Origin: Synechococcales cyanobacterium 340R_concoct_173_sub
Lineage (GTDB): Bacteria; Cyanobacteriota; Cyanobacteriia; Leptolyngbyales; Leptolyngbyaceae
Assembly (NCBI GenBank): GCA_025354065.1
Contig: JANXNM010000258.1
Coordinates: 1-19,783, forward strand
Reading direction: 5' to 3'
Length of the DNA stretch: 19,783 nucleotides
A program made the translations under genes and the position numbers. Below the pieces are notes generated by a model. That model was given only the letters and a program-made list of their open reading frames with translations, was not told where the DNA came from and did no database searches. Of the stretch, positions 1 through 7,684 are shown one piece after another (position 1 is the first letter of the stretch; each line of letters begins with the position of its first letter).

Positions 1-1
1 A

Positions 2-907
2 TTTAATTTGTTGTTAGTGACGGATCAACCCATCGATCGGACTTATTCACGCGGCAACATTCAAGTCATCAAATCTTCATTGGCCGAATTCAGCACCTTG
101 GCATCTCAGCAATTAGGATTTTTAGTTCAAGTGAAACGTGGGTACAAAATCTGTGATTTTCGGCCAGCATTTGGACATATTTTTGAATCTGAATTGAAGG
201 GATATGATTACTGGGGACATGTTGATCTTGATACTTTTTGGGGCGATATAGCGATCGTTCTTAGGCCAGCACTGATGACCCAACCGGATATTATTTGCGG
301 TGAACCCAATCATGTCGGTGGACCATTTTGTCTATATCGAAATTGCTCAGAAATCAATCTACTCTATCAAAAAAACGATCGCCACAAAGAAGCCTTTCAG
401 CGCGAAGATAATGTGGATTTTGATGAGATTGGGATTAATTTTGATAATCACGGATTCGAGACGACGGTACGGCAAGCTGAGTTCCAAGGTGAAATCTCTG
501 TTTATCGCGATTGTCAGTTTTATCTTCAAGATAGTGATTCGAGCTGGTGGATTTCTCAAGTCCAAAAGGCATATCCAAGCGATCGTTCATTGGGTAAGAA
601 ATTTGAATTTGGTGCGGGTGAATGGCGATCGGGAAAACTTACTGCCCTCGAAAATAATCAAGACTATCTTTTCTATCACTTCTATGACGGCAAAAAACGT
701 CTTTTCCAACCATTTCCAATTCAATGGTGCAATCAGATTGAAAGCTTTAAAATTAGTGGTGCCGGATTTCAACTCAGCTACCGATCGCCTTTTTATAAAG
801 TTCTACATTCACTTGAAAAATTGATAATTTCAGTTATTCGTTGGGCCGTATACGATATGGGACCATTGCGTCATAAATTGAAGGCGATCGTACAACGCAA
901 ACCCTGA
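2..907 (+). CDS. DUF6625 glycosyltransferase-like protein, 5' end outside window
   Basis: The reading frame is open from the left edge, beginning FNLLLVTD, so the N-terminus lies outside the window. The first possible start inside (TTG at position 8) is probably internal. The core reads KICDFRPAFGHIFE, then YDYWGHVDLDTFWGDI, which is the pattern I know from DUF6625. Members of that family resemble glycosyltransferases and are usually found in polysaccharide clusters. The DLD triplet fits a metal/nucleotide-sugar binding DxD motif. The C-terminal ~40 residues are basic and hydrophobic, which could mean membrane association. The likely role is sugar transfer to a surface glycan; the substrate cannot be read. 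It converges on birA with only 5 bp between stop codons. The family call is fairly firm and the enzymatic role is inferred. Confidence 0.75.
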   Translation, partial: FNLLLVTDQPIDRTYSRGNIQVIKSSLAEFSTLASQQLGFLVQVKRGYKICDFRPAFGHIFESELKGYDYWGHVDLDTFWGDIAIVLRPALMTQPDIICGEPNHVGGPFCLYRNCSEINLLYQKNDRHKEAFQREDNVDFDEIGINFDNHGFETTVRQAEFQGEISVYRDCQFYLQDSDSSWWISQVQKAYPSDRSLGKKFEFGAGEWRSGKLTALENNQDYLFYHFYDGKKRLFQPFPIQWCNQIESFKISGAGFQLSYRSPFYKVLHSLEKLIISVIRWAVYDMGPLRHKLKAIVQRKP

Positions 908-912
908 CCCAA

Positions 913-1692
913 CTAAAAAAACGCCAAGATTCGACCAGAATTGAAGGCTTTTAAAACACCATTATCATTTTTGATCAACAGTTCACCCCGATCGTTAATC
1001 CCCTCAGAAATCCCTACAATCAAGCCATTTGGGGTTTCAAATTGAATCTTTTTACCCAGTAGTGCATCTCTCGATCGCACCTGATTCAGCCAATTCTCAG
1101 AATTCCGATCATATTCAAGCTGCATCAGGGACTTCATCGGGGAGGACTGTATCAACCGATCGCGCAACACCGATAACAGTTGAAACTCCGTCGGGATTTC
1201 CTCCGAAACCTGATGCAAGCTAATAGGGTTACCAATCTGCACGGTCTCAATCCCGGCCTTTACAAAATCAACCGATCGGTTCAGGCCAATCCCCACGATC
1301 GCGGTTGTTAAAAGAGGATGGTTAGAGGAGGGCGATCGGGTTTCACACAAAATACCCGCAACCTTACGACCCTGAATCAAAATATCATTGGTCCACTTGA
1401 GCTTTGGGATCCCGTCCAAATTTGGCATCAGCATCTCCAAGCTGTCAATTACTATTAATGCCGCGACCAAACTCAGCAAATGGATTCGGGCCAGTGGAAA
1501 ATCTTGCAACACAAAAGTCGCTGTCAGTACACCTGGGGGAGATTGCCACGATCGGCCATACTGACCACGCCCAGCGGTTTGACGACGCGTAAAAGCAACG
1601 TCACCATGATTTAAAACATGCAGATGCTCCATAGTCCAACGATTTGTACTAGGGCAGGTTTCTAGTTCGTGGAGCCAATGTGGAAGAGTCAT
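913..1692 (-). CDS. birA: biotin--[acetyl-CoA carboxylase] ligase
   Basis: This 259-residue protein activates biotin to biotinyl-AMP and transfers it to the biotin carrier protein of acetyl-CoA carboxylase, so it supports fatty-acid synthesis in the cytoplasm. Visible motifs are the biotinyl-AMP loop GRGQYGRSW (residues 41-49), the ATP/biotin site KWTNDI (99-104) and VAGILCE (111-117). A small C-terminal SH3-like domain follows (about 205-259, with GELLIKNDNG). There is no N-terminal helix-turn-helix, so it is a monofunctional ligase and not the bifunctional E. coli-type repressor. The ATG at 1690-1692 begins MTLPHWLHELETCPSTN, which matches the usual start just before the PSTN segment. It faces the DUF6625 gene tail to tail. 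Confidence 0.93.
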   Translation of the reverse strand: MTLPHWLHELETCPSTNRWTMEHLHVLNHGDVAFTRRQTAGRGQYGRSWQSPPGVLTATFVLQDFPLARIHLLSLVAALIVIDSLEMLMPNLDGIPKLKWTNDILIQGRKVAGILCETRSPSSNHPLLTTAIVGIGLNRSVDFVKAGIETVQIGNPISLHQVSEEIPTEFQLLSVLRDRLIQSSPMKSLMQLEYDRNSENWLNQVRSRDALLGKKIQFETPNGLIVGISEGINDRGELLIKNDNGVLKAFNSGRILAFF

Positions 1693-2004
1693 TTTTCAAC
1701 AGAAATTGAGCAATAAGACAAATAATTTAACGCGAATTTAAACGGTTATCTGATCAATAATTGGGCAAATGGTTTAAGGTAAGCGCCATAGCAAAGATAG
1801 ATGTGAAGTTCTAAAATTGTAGCTCACGCCCAATGGTAACGGTCTCGACCGATCGCGCCAATTCAAAATCCGATCGCATTTCTTCAATGGCAGGCCGATC
1901 GGGCTTCCGTTCTTCTTCCCTTTTCTCCATTCACAATTCTGCATTCATCGCCGATTGGCTTTTCCGCTAGAATAGAGTAACTTTCATGGACTCGCAAAAT
2001 CCCT
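1693..2004. other. gene-poor stretch upstream of birA
   Basis: Apart from the doubtful 39-codon ORF at 1811-1930 (minus) I see no gene. The stretch holds the birA promoter region (minus strand, A/T-rich 1693-1760) and several CGATCG palindromes (about 1849-1900). Together with the kinase remnant beyond it, this looks like a site of gene decay or past rearrangement. Confidence 0.5.
1811..1930 (-). CDS. possible 39-residue small ORF, unrecognised
   Basis: An ATG-started frame of 39 codons begins MEKREEERKPDRPAIEEMRS and ends with the stop codon at 1811-1813. An in-frame TGA directly precedes the ATG, so it cannot extend upstream. The product is strongly charged at its N-terminus, and the CGATCG palindromes fall in frame as D-R/R-S pairs. 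No clear ribosome binding site is visible and I recognise no family. It could be a small protein, a leftover of a degraded gene or chance. It lies in an otherwise gene-poor stretch next to a kinase remnant, which makes decay plausible. Confidence 0.2.
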   Translation of the reverse strand: MEKREEERKPDRPAIEEMRSDFELARSVETVTIGRELQF

Positions 2005-2130
2005 ATGACCGTCGCAGATGCACTTGAAGCTGTTCAGTTTATGACGATCGACGGACAACCATGGCGGTGGTTCACGCGGACCTATGGCAAAAAATTGTGG
2101 CGCATTTTGATTAGACCTATTAATAAGTAA
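2005..2130 (+). CDS. possible 41-residue small ORF, unrecognised
   Basis: An ATG-started frame of 41 codons begins MTVADALEAVQFMTIDGQPW and ends RILIRPINK. The opening, MTVxDALExVQF, loosely recalls the N-termini of small cyanobacterial antitoxin-like proteins. The rest (Trp-rich, then basic) does not follow that family, so I assign none. A TAGAAT hexamer at 1968-1973 could be a -10 element, but no good -35 is visible. The frame ends within the kinase remnant that starts near 2111, so this may be the head of a gene that was fused or rearranged. It may also not be a gene. Confidence 0.25.
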   Translation: MTVADALEAVQFMTIDGQPWRWFTRTYGKKLWRILIRPINK

Positions 2131-2437
2131 TCTTATTTCTGGAAATTACCTAAGTGGTCAATTGTCAGGGGAAAACCGACAGCAACTTATTTTACTTCGG
2201 CAACGCACTAAACATTTATTTTCAGTCACAGATGACGGGCCAGAAATTCCAGTTGCCTTCCAAAATAGGATATTTACAGTATTCCAAACCTTGACTGGAA
2301 GCAGTTCGCTGGAAAACACGGGCATTGGACTTGCACTTATTAAAAAAATTGTCGAGAATGAGGGAGGAGTATTGCGTCTTCATTCCAATAGCGATCGAGG
2401 ATGTAAATTTGAATTCACTTGGCCCAAACTGTCATAA
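2111..2437 (+). pseudogene. C-terminal remnant of a histidine kinase (HATPase_c only)
   Basis: Only the end of a sensor kinase ATP-binding domain is present. A G1-like box VTDDGPEIP comes first, then an F-box region (FTVFQTL), a G2 box TGIGLALIKKIVE and the usual end GCKFEFTWPKLS. There is no dimerisation domain and no phospho-accepting His. The frame opens at 2111 after a stop, and LLISNLISG there may be the worn N-box. The second glycine of the G1 box is Glu (DDGPEI instead of DxGxGI), which would harm ATP binding. An annotation tool would probably call a 91-residue CDS from the TTG at 2162. The stop codon is 3 bp before the start of the intact kinase downstream, whose own C-terminus is similar. 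I read it as a decayed paralogue or deletion product. Confidence 0.65.
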
Positions 2438-2440
2438 ATT

Positions 2441-3955
2441 ATGCAAACTCTTAAAGAATTTGCCCAAAAGCAATGGAATAGAATTAAAAGTAACAAATGC
2501 CTAGGATTAGGAGGCGTTGGCATATTTTTAGTCACTATTCCTTTGGTATGTTTAGTTATTGTTTTAGTTGCAATACTAGATGCTCGTGCTCAAGAGCAAA
2601 AGCTTCAACAAAATTTCAGCGAGGCCGAATCACGCAGCAAAACCAGTCAATTGATTTTGCGTTACACAATTGATCAAGAAACAGGCGTGAGAGGGTATTT
2701 GCTCACTCAAGATTCACAATTTCTAGATCCCTATTACTACGCTAAACGAGATTTACCTATTGCATTAGAAACGCTCAAGCGCCAATCTCCTGGGCAAGAA
2801 ACAAGGCTCAATGACTTGAAACAGAAAATCGAACTTCGATTACAAACAATAGATGAGCTTCTTGATATTGCAAAAAGAAGGGATTTATTCTTAATGCCTT
2901 GGACTTCTTCTAATGTGAGACCATCATTATCGAAAAGTGATTCTGAGAATCTATTAGAAAAGCTCCAACAAGGCAAAGTAATGATGGATTCAATTCGTCA
3001 AGCTATTGTTGAGTTCGACAATCAGCAGCGGGAAATTTTAAACCAGCAACAACCCAAAATTGAGGCCCGTCGGCAATGGGTCGATCGGATCCAAATCATT
3101 GGCTTAGTGGTGAGCATTATGATTTATATTGGAGCTATCACTTTATTTAGATTACTGGATAGTCAGTTGTTTCAGCGCAATCGAGAGGGGCTATATCTAA
3201 CTATTGCTCTTGCAGAAAAAGCTCGAGAATTAGCAGATGTTAACACAGCTCTAAACACGACAAATACTGCCCTAAATCGTAAAAAAAAATCCCTAGAGAA
3301 CTTCATTCAAGCCTCAGCCCATGACTTAAAAACCCCACTGCGTGGCATTGCGAGCCTTTCCCAATGGATTCAAGAAGATCTGGAGAATAAACAGGAGAGT
3401 GAAGACTATTTTGATTTATTAAATCAGCGCATATTGCGAATGCAGATTATTATTGATGAACTTCTAAAATATACTCAAATTGAAGCCTGGATGATTCAAT
3501 CGCAACTGGTTGATGTTGATTTATTAATTCAAGAACTTCGTCATGAACTCCCCATGACAGACAATTTTGAACTTCAGATACTCACACCTATGCCCAAACT
3601 GAGGACATCCTATCTGGGATTAAAACTTGTCTTTGAGGAATTGATTCGGAATTCCATCCAACATCACGATCGCACTAAAGGCATCATTACCTTAGAATTT
3701 ATTTCCTACCCCGATCGCATCGAATTTATCCTGCGCGATGATGGACCTGGAATTCCATTTAATTATCGCGCTCAAGTCCTAGAAATGTTTCAAGTTCTCG
3801 ATCGATTAGCCTCTGATAACGTTGGGGCAGGCTTAGCACTAGTCAATCAAGCAATCGATCTGAATGGTGGACAATTGTGGCTGGAAAGTGTCGATTCGGA
3901 ATGCCATTCTAAGCGTGGACTACAAGTCCGATTTAGTTGGCTTTGCAAAATGTGA
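2441..3955 (+). CDS. CHASE3-domain sensor histidine kinase
   Basis: This is a 504-residue membrane sensor kinase. Transmembrane segment 1 is at about 22-46 and segment 2 at about 217-237. They enclose an extracytoplasmic CHASE3-like domain with the family signature TIDQETGVRGYLLTQD (76-91). A coiled linker (245-285) leads to the HisKA domain, with His294 in ASAHDLKTPL as the phosphorylation site. The ATPase domain shows the N-box around Asn404 (ELIRNSIQHH), G1 DDGPGI (433-438) and G2 GAGLALV (462-468), all intact. The H-box resembles that of phytochrome-type cyanobacterial kinases, which usually signal to Rcp1-like regulators, and one follows downstream. The signal it senses is unknown. ATG 2441 has no strong Shine-Dalgarno, and translation may be coupled to the remnant that ends just before it. 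Confidence 0.93.
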   Translation: MQTLKEFAQKQWNRIKSNKCLGLGGVGIFLVTIPLVCLVIVLVAILDARAQEQKLQQNFSEAESRSKTSQLILRYTIDQETGVRGYLLTQDSQFLDPYYYAKRDLPIALETLKRQSPGQETRLNDLKQKIELRLQTIDELLDIAKRRDLFLMPWTSSNVRPSLSKSDSENLLEKLQQGKVMMDSIRQAIVEFDNQQREILNQQQPKIEARRQWVDRIQIIGLVVSIMIYIGAITLFRLLDSQLFQRNREGLYLTIALAEKARELADVNTALNTTNTALNRKKKSLENFIQASAHDLKTPLRGIASLSQWIQEDLENKQESEDYFDLLNQRILRMQIIIDELLKYTQIEAWMIQSQLVDVDLLIQELRHELPMTDNFELQILTPMPKLRTSYLGLKLVFEELIRNSIQHHDRTKGIITLEFISYPDRIEFILRDDGPGIPFNYRAQVLEMFQVLDRLASDNVGAGLALVNQAIDLNGGQLWLESVDSECHSKRGLQVRFSWLCKM

Positions 3956-4171
3956 GGTAATCCCCACGAATCTAACCACGATCGAAATTAACAGCGTTAA
4001 ATGATCCTCCTCAAAGATATTACCCAACCAAACATCACTTTAGTATGACGGTGATCCGCACACGCAGTGTTAAAGTAGACCGATACGCAATTAATTCACC
4101 TATAAAACCTATTATAAAAGGGGGAACTCGTATATATGTTAATGCTTAATCCTAGGGTAAATGAGGCTACA

Positions 4172-4606
4172 ATGTCAGCAAATTCGCAGCTACGGTTGCT
4201 TTTAGTTGAAGATGACGAAGTGGATGTTATGAATGTTAAGCGAGCACTTAAAAAAAACAACTTAACAATTCCAATTCATCATGTTAGCGATGGACACGAA
4301 GCACTAGAATTATTAGACTATTGGCAATCTAGCGAATTCACCCGATTTAAGAATCTTCTGATTTTATTAGATTTGAACATGCCAAAAATGAGTGGCTTAG
4401 AATTCTTGAAACTGTTACGTCAAAATCGACAATTTAGTAAAATACCTGTCATTATTTTGACAACTTCAAACCAACAAAAAGATTTAGTCGCTGCCTACGA
4501 CTTAAATGTAGCAGGTTATATTGTTAAGCCAATCGAGTTTCAGGAATTTGTAGAGACAATAGATGCCTTAAGTCGTTATTGGTCTATCTGTGAAATGCCT
4601 GAATAA
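4172..4606 (+). CDS. Rcp1-like single-domain response regulator
   Basis: This is a stand-alone receiver domain of about 144 residues with no output domain. From this start the acidic pocket is E13-D15 (LLVEDDEVD), the phospho-acceptor is Asp67 in LILLDLNMP, Thr97/98 lies in IILTTS and the conserved Lys119 in YIVKP. The insert between helix 1 and strand 2, and the ending EFVETIDALSRYW, are typical of Rcp1, the partner of cyanobacterial phytochrome kinases. In-frame ATGs also occur at 4136 and 4142. I chose 4172 because MSANSQLRLLLVEDD is the usual family start and GAGG sits 5 nt upstream (4163-4166). However, AGGGGG at 4119-4124 could serve the start at 4136, giving 156 residues. It lies 216 bp after the CHASE3 kinase and 44 bp before the hybrid kinase, so it may relay phosphate between them. 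Confidence 0.92.
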   Translation: MSANSQLRLLLVEDDEVDVMNVKRALKKNNLTIPIHHVSDGHEALELLDYWQSSEFTRFKNLLILLDLNMPKMSGLEFLKLLRQNRQFSKIPVIILTTSNQQKDLVAAYDLNVAGYIVKPIEFQEFVETIDALSRYWSICEMPE

Positions 4607-4650
4607 CACCGTTCTATAATGCCTTAGAATATCCTACTAAATATCCCAAG

Positions 4651-5766
4651 ATGTTATATCCAGAAATAACGCATGTTCTTATTGTGGATGATGATGAAGT
4701 CGATCGAATGTTGGTGAGACGGACTCTAAAACAAAATTATCCTCATGTCACTATTGTTGAAGCAGAAAGTTGCCAATCGGCATTGGCATTAATCCAGCAA
4801 CAATCGTTTGACTGTGCCTTTATTGACTATAACTTGCCAGACGGAAATGGGATTGAATTAGTCAGTCAATTTCGCAGTATGGGCATCAAATTTCCATTGA
4901 TTGCATTTACCGGACAAGGTGATGAGCAAGTTGCAGTGGATTTGATGAAATCAGGTGCATCAGATTATATTAAAAAAAATAATGTCAAACCCGATTTAAT
5001 CCATCATATTCTTCAGCAATGTATTCGCCTGTATCAGACTGAAATTGCTGTCGATGAAGCAAAACAGCAACGTGAAGATCTCTTGGAGCAGAGAGAAGCT
5101 TTGATTTCTTATATGACCCACGACATGCAGACTCCATTAGTCGGCGCAAATCGAATGCTAGAACTCATCCAAGATGACGCATTTGGGTCTGTTTCTGATT
5201 CGGTAAAACAAAAGATAGACATCATTGTTCATAGTAATAAAGATCTATTAAGCATGGTCCGCGATTTGGTCGAGGTCTATAGCTACGATATGAATCTAAA
5301 AGAAATTAACCGAATCCCGATCGATATTCGACACCTAGCCGAAGAAGTCATTCAAGAATTGAGTCCCCTAGCGATCGGTCAAAATCTTGATCTTCAGTTA
5401 ATTGTTAAGAAGGAAACGCTTAACCATCAAATTTCAATCGATCGATTAATACTTAAACGAGTGTTAGTTAATTTGGTTGGCAATAGTTTAAAATTTACAG
5501 AAACTGGACAAATACTACTAGTTATCACTGGAAGTGGCGAAAATAATGCAATGATAAAAATTGCAATTCAAGATACGGGCGTTGGAATCAGTCCTGAAGA
5601 TAAAGCACATGTATTTGAAAGATTTCGCCGGGGAAATCATAAACGATCGAATAGCGGACTTGGACTTTATCTATGCCGTCAAATTGTTGAAAAACACAAT
5701 GGCACTATTCATGTTGAATCTCAATTAAATAAAGGCACAACATTCACAATCCTTCTACCCATCTGA
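4651..5766 (+). CDS. hybrid response regulator/histidine kinase (REC-HisKA-HATPase)
   Basis: This 371-residue soluble protein begins with a receiver domain (about 7-125): acidic DDDE at 13-16, phospho-acceptor Asp59 in FIDYNLPDG, Thr87 in AFTGQG and Lys108/109. A short coiled linker (130-150) leads to HisKA with His157 in YMTHDMQTPL. The ATPase domain has N-box Asn278 (NLVGNSLKF), G1 DTGVGI (308-313) and G2 GLGLYL (336-341). The kinase is placed after the receiver, so the receiver probably switches its own kinase on or off. Phosphate could arrive from the upstream CHASE3 kinase directly or via the Rcp1-like protein. There is no membrane segment and no DNA-binding output, so the final target is not in this block. 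ATG 4651 is the first start; the Shine-Dalgarno is weak. Confidence 0.92.
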   Translation: MLYPEITHVLIVDDDEVDRMLVRRTLKQNYPHVTIVEAESCQSALALIQQQSFDCAFIDYNLPDGNGIELVSQFRSMGIKFPLIAFTGQGDEQVAVDLMKSGASDYIKKNNVKPDLIHHILQQCIRLYQTEIAVDEAKQQREDLLEQREALISYMTHDMQTPLVGANRMLELIQDDAFGSVSDSVKQKIDIIVHSNKDLLSMVRDLVEVYSYDMNLKEINRIPIDIRHLAEEVIQELSPLAIGQNLDLQLIVKKETLNHQISIDRLILKRVLVNLVGNSLKFTETGQILLVITGSGENNAMIKIAIQDTGVGISPEDKAHVFERFRRGNHKRSNSGLGLYLCRQIVEKHNGTIHVESQLNKGTTFTILLPI

Positions 5767-5837
5767 CCGATCGCGCATCTACCTCAGCCAACGAGTCGAA
5801 GTGTGTGCTTTTAAAATCGAAAGTTGTAGCAAAAGAC

Positions 5838-5919
5838 CCGATCCTCCTAAATTCCCCTTAAAAAAAGAGACTAAGATTTAAATTCTAGTTTCCCTTTTTA
5901 AAGAGATTAGGGAGATCGG
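5838..5919. repeat. 82-bp imperfect inverted repeat between convergent genes
   Basis: The left arm begins CCGATCCTCCTAAATTCCCC and the right arm ends AGGGAGATCGG, so the outer ends pair as CCGATC/GATCGG followed by a mostly paired stem. The middle (5871-5889, ACTAAGATTTAAATTCTAGT) is itself nearly palindromic around TTTAAA. Transcripts of either strand could fold into one long hairpin. It lies between the stop codons of the hybrid kinase and the alpha-amylase, so it may act as a bidirectional terminator. The form (long imperfect palindrome with CTCCTAA-type ends) also recalls small non-coding repeats dispersed in cyanobacterial genomes. Copy number cannot be judged from one window. Confidence 0.6.
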
Positions 5920-5956
5920 AATTTTGCTGACAACGAAAGAGCTTTTCAAACACCCT

Positions 5957-7435
5957 TTAAGTCTTTGGAACCCAAACTGAAACCGAACCCGCATTACAAC
6001 GAAAATCAGCCCAGCCTTCATCATTAGTTGTTATCACCTCATTAACCTGGTCCGTCGCATCCACATATTCCGTATTCATTTGAGCGACCTGCATCCATTT
6101 GGTCCCAGTATCACCATTACTAATCACCACACACATACCACCCGGATGCCCCTCATCTCCCGATCGCGTCCAACCGATCGTATTCTCATGATCAAAATAA
6201 TCCTGCTGATCACCATAAGCAAAACTATGCCTAACGCCCAAAAATTTATCAATTAAAATGCGATGACTATCCATCCAAATTTCATACTCATTCCCATCAT
6301 TCGCACGATCGGTATAGTGCGCACCATAGTAATCGGCATAAAAAATACAAGGATACCCATCACGGCGCAATAAAATCAAAGCATAGGCGATCGGCTTAAA
6401 CCAACCCTCCACAACAGATTCCAACGATTGCAACGGCTGCGAATCATGATTATCAACCAAAGTAACAGCCAGCATCGGCTGGTGTAGGACTAGACTATTG
6501 TCGAAAATTTTCCGCATATCATAGCCATTACCAGACTTGCTAGCTTCCGTAAAGTTATAGTGCAATGGCGCATCAAATAACATCACATCTCCGCCCGTCA
6601 CACCAATAAAATGGTCTAAGGCTTCAACATCGGCTGACCAATATTCACCCACTGCAAACAACCGCCGATCGGCCTCCCTCCGACAATGCTTCAACCACTC
6701 TGGGAAAAAACCTGCTCGAACATGTTTAACCGCATCAAATCGAAATCCATCGACCTTAGTCGTATCCACATACCAAGCCCCCCAATCATTTAATCGCTCT
6801 TGCACCTCAGGCGATTCAACATCCAAATCACACCCCATCAAATAATCAAATACGCCCTTTTCTAAATCAACCTGATCATCAAACTGTTTATCTTTGAATA
6901 AATAAACAGCATTTTCGCCGTCATTCTTCGCATTATAATCAACCGCATCAAAATGCCACCAATGCCACTCTGCATCGGAATACTTGCCATTGCGGCCTGG
7001 AAATGTAAAATGAGTCCAAACTTTGACGGGTTGCATTTCACCGATTGCTTCATGCCGATTATCAGGATTCAGTGGAATCGCTTCTGCATCCTCATCTTGA
7101 TCAGCGCCCATCATATGATTAATCACCACATCCGCATAAACCTGAATCCCCGCCGCTTGAGCCGTTGCGATCGCTGCAAGATATTCATCCTTGGTGCCAT
7201 ACTTTGTCCGAATAGACCCCTTCTGGTCAAACTCACCAAGATCATACATATCGTATACCCCATAGCCCACATCCATTCCGCCAGCCAACCCTTTATAGGC
7301 TGGAGGAAGCCACAGGGCATTGATGCCAATGTCTGCCAGATTCTGAGCTTCTTCTTTTAGTTCATTCCACAACGTCCCATCTGGCTCATTGTACCAATGA
7401 AAAAATTGCATCATTACACCATTCAACTCAGACAT
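5957..7435 (-). CDS. amyA: cytoplasmic alpha-amylase, GH13 (subfamily 5-like)
   Basis: This 492-residue enzyme hydrolyses internal alpha-1,4 bonds of glycogen or maltodextrins. The four GH13 regions are in order: DVVINH (102-107), GFRFDAVKH with nucleophile Asp234, VGEYW with acid/base Glu264, and VDNHDS with Asp331. The N-terminus MQFFHWYNEPDGTLW and the extended B domain (ADQDEDAE, DYNAKNDG) fit the bacterial liquefying-amylase branch. No signal peptide is present, so it should act in the cytoplasm on stored glycogen. The ATG at 7433-7435 is supported by GGAG 7 nt upstream. The 12-bp stretch carrying that site is duplicated (7439-7450 and 7455-7466). It is transcribed divergently from the small acidic protein gene and has no obvious operon partner. 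Confidence 0.93.
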   Translation of the reverse strand: MSELNGVMMQFFHWYNEPDGTLWNELKEEAQNLADIGINALWLPPAYKGLAGGMDVGYGVYDMYDLGEFDQKGSIRTKYGTKDEYLAAIATAQAAGIQVYADVVINHMMGADQDEDAEAIPLNPDNRHEAIGEMQPVKVWTHFTFPGRNGKYSDAEWHWWHFDAVDYNAKNDGENAVYLFKDKQFDDQVDLEKGVFDYLMGCDLDVESPEVQERLNDWGAWYVDTTKVDGFRFDAVKHVRAGFFPEWLKHCRREADRRLFAVGEYWSADVEALDHFIGVTGGDVMLFDAPLHYNFTEASKSGNGYDMRKIFDNSLVLHQPMLAVTLVDNHDSQPLQSLESVVEGWFKPIAYALILLRRDGYPCIFYADYYGAHYTDRANDGNEYEIWMDSHRILIDKFLGVRHSFAYGDQQDYFDHENTIGWTRSGDEGHPGGMCVVISNGDTGTKWMQVAQMNTEYVDATDQVNEVITTNDEGWADFRCNAGSVSVWVPKT

Positions 7436-7438
7436 GCC

Positions 7439-7466
7439 TTGTCTCCAAATTATTTTGTCTCCAAAT
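7439..7466. repeat. 12-bp direct repeat in amylase leader
   Basis: TTGTCTCCAAAT occurs twice with a 16-bp period (7439-7450, 7455-7466). On the coding strand of the amylase gene each copy gives ATTTGGAGACAA, which contains a GGAG ribosome-binding core; the copy nearer the gene is properly spaced for the start. The second could be a standby site, part of an operator or just a local duplication. Confidence 0.5.
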
Positions 7467-7684
7467 CACCTGAATTTAGAGATGATTGAAATATTTTAAG
7501 CAATAAAATTTAATTTGTAATCTTTCAGATTGCACACCTGTGGGAAATCTAAAGGAATACGTCTAATAAATACTTACCTAAGCATAATATTAATACTCAT
7601 CTCATCACTTTAGATAGACGGAGATAGGTATCATAATCTGTACGGTAAAACGAGTAAAGTTATTAAATTCAGGAAGAGCATGTC

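Noticed and set aside
300..824. 174-codon frame overlapping the DUF6625 gene
   Set aside because: It is an off-frame shadow with Lys/Ile-rich sequence and no recognisable motif; the DUF6625 frame has clear family motifs.
2005..2130. Toxin-antitoxin reading of the 41-codon ORF
   Set aside because: Only the first ten residues vaguely resemble antitoxin N-termini, and no toxin gene follows.
6953..7360. 135-codon plus-strand frame opposite the alpha-amylase gene
   Set aside because: It lies antisense to well-conserved amylase catalytic regions and shows no domain pattern.
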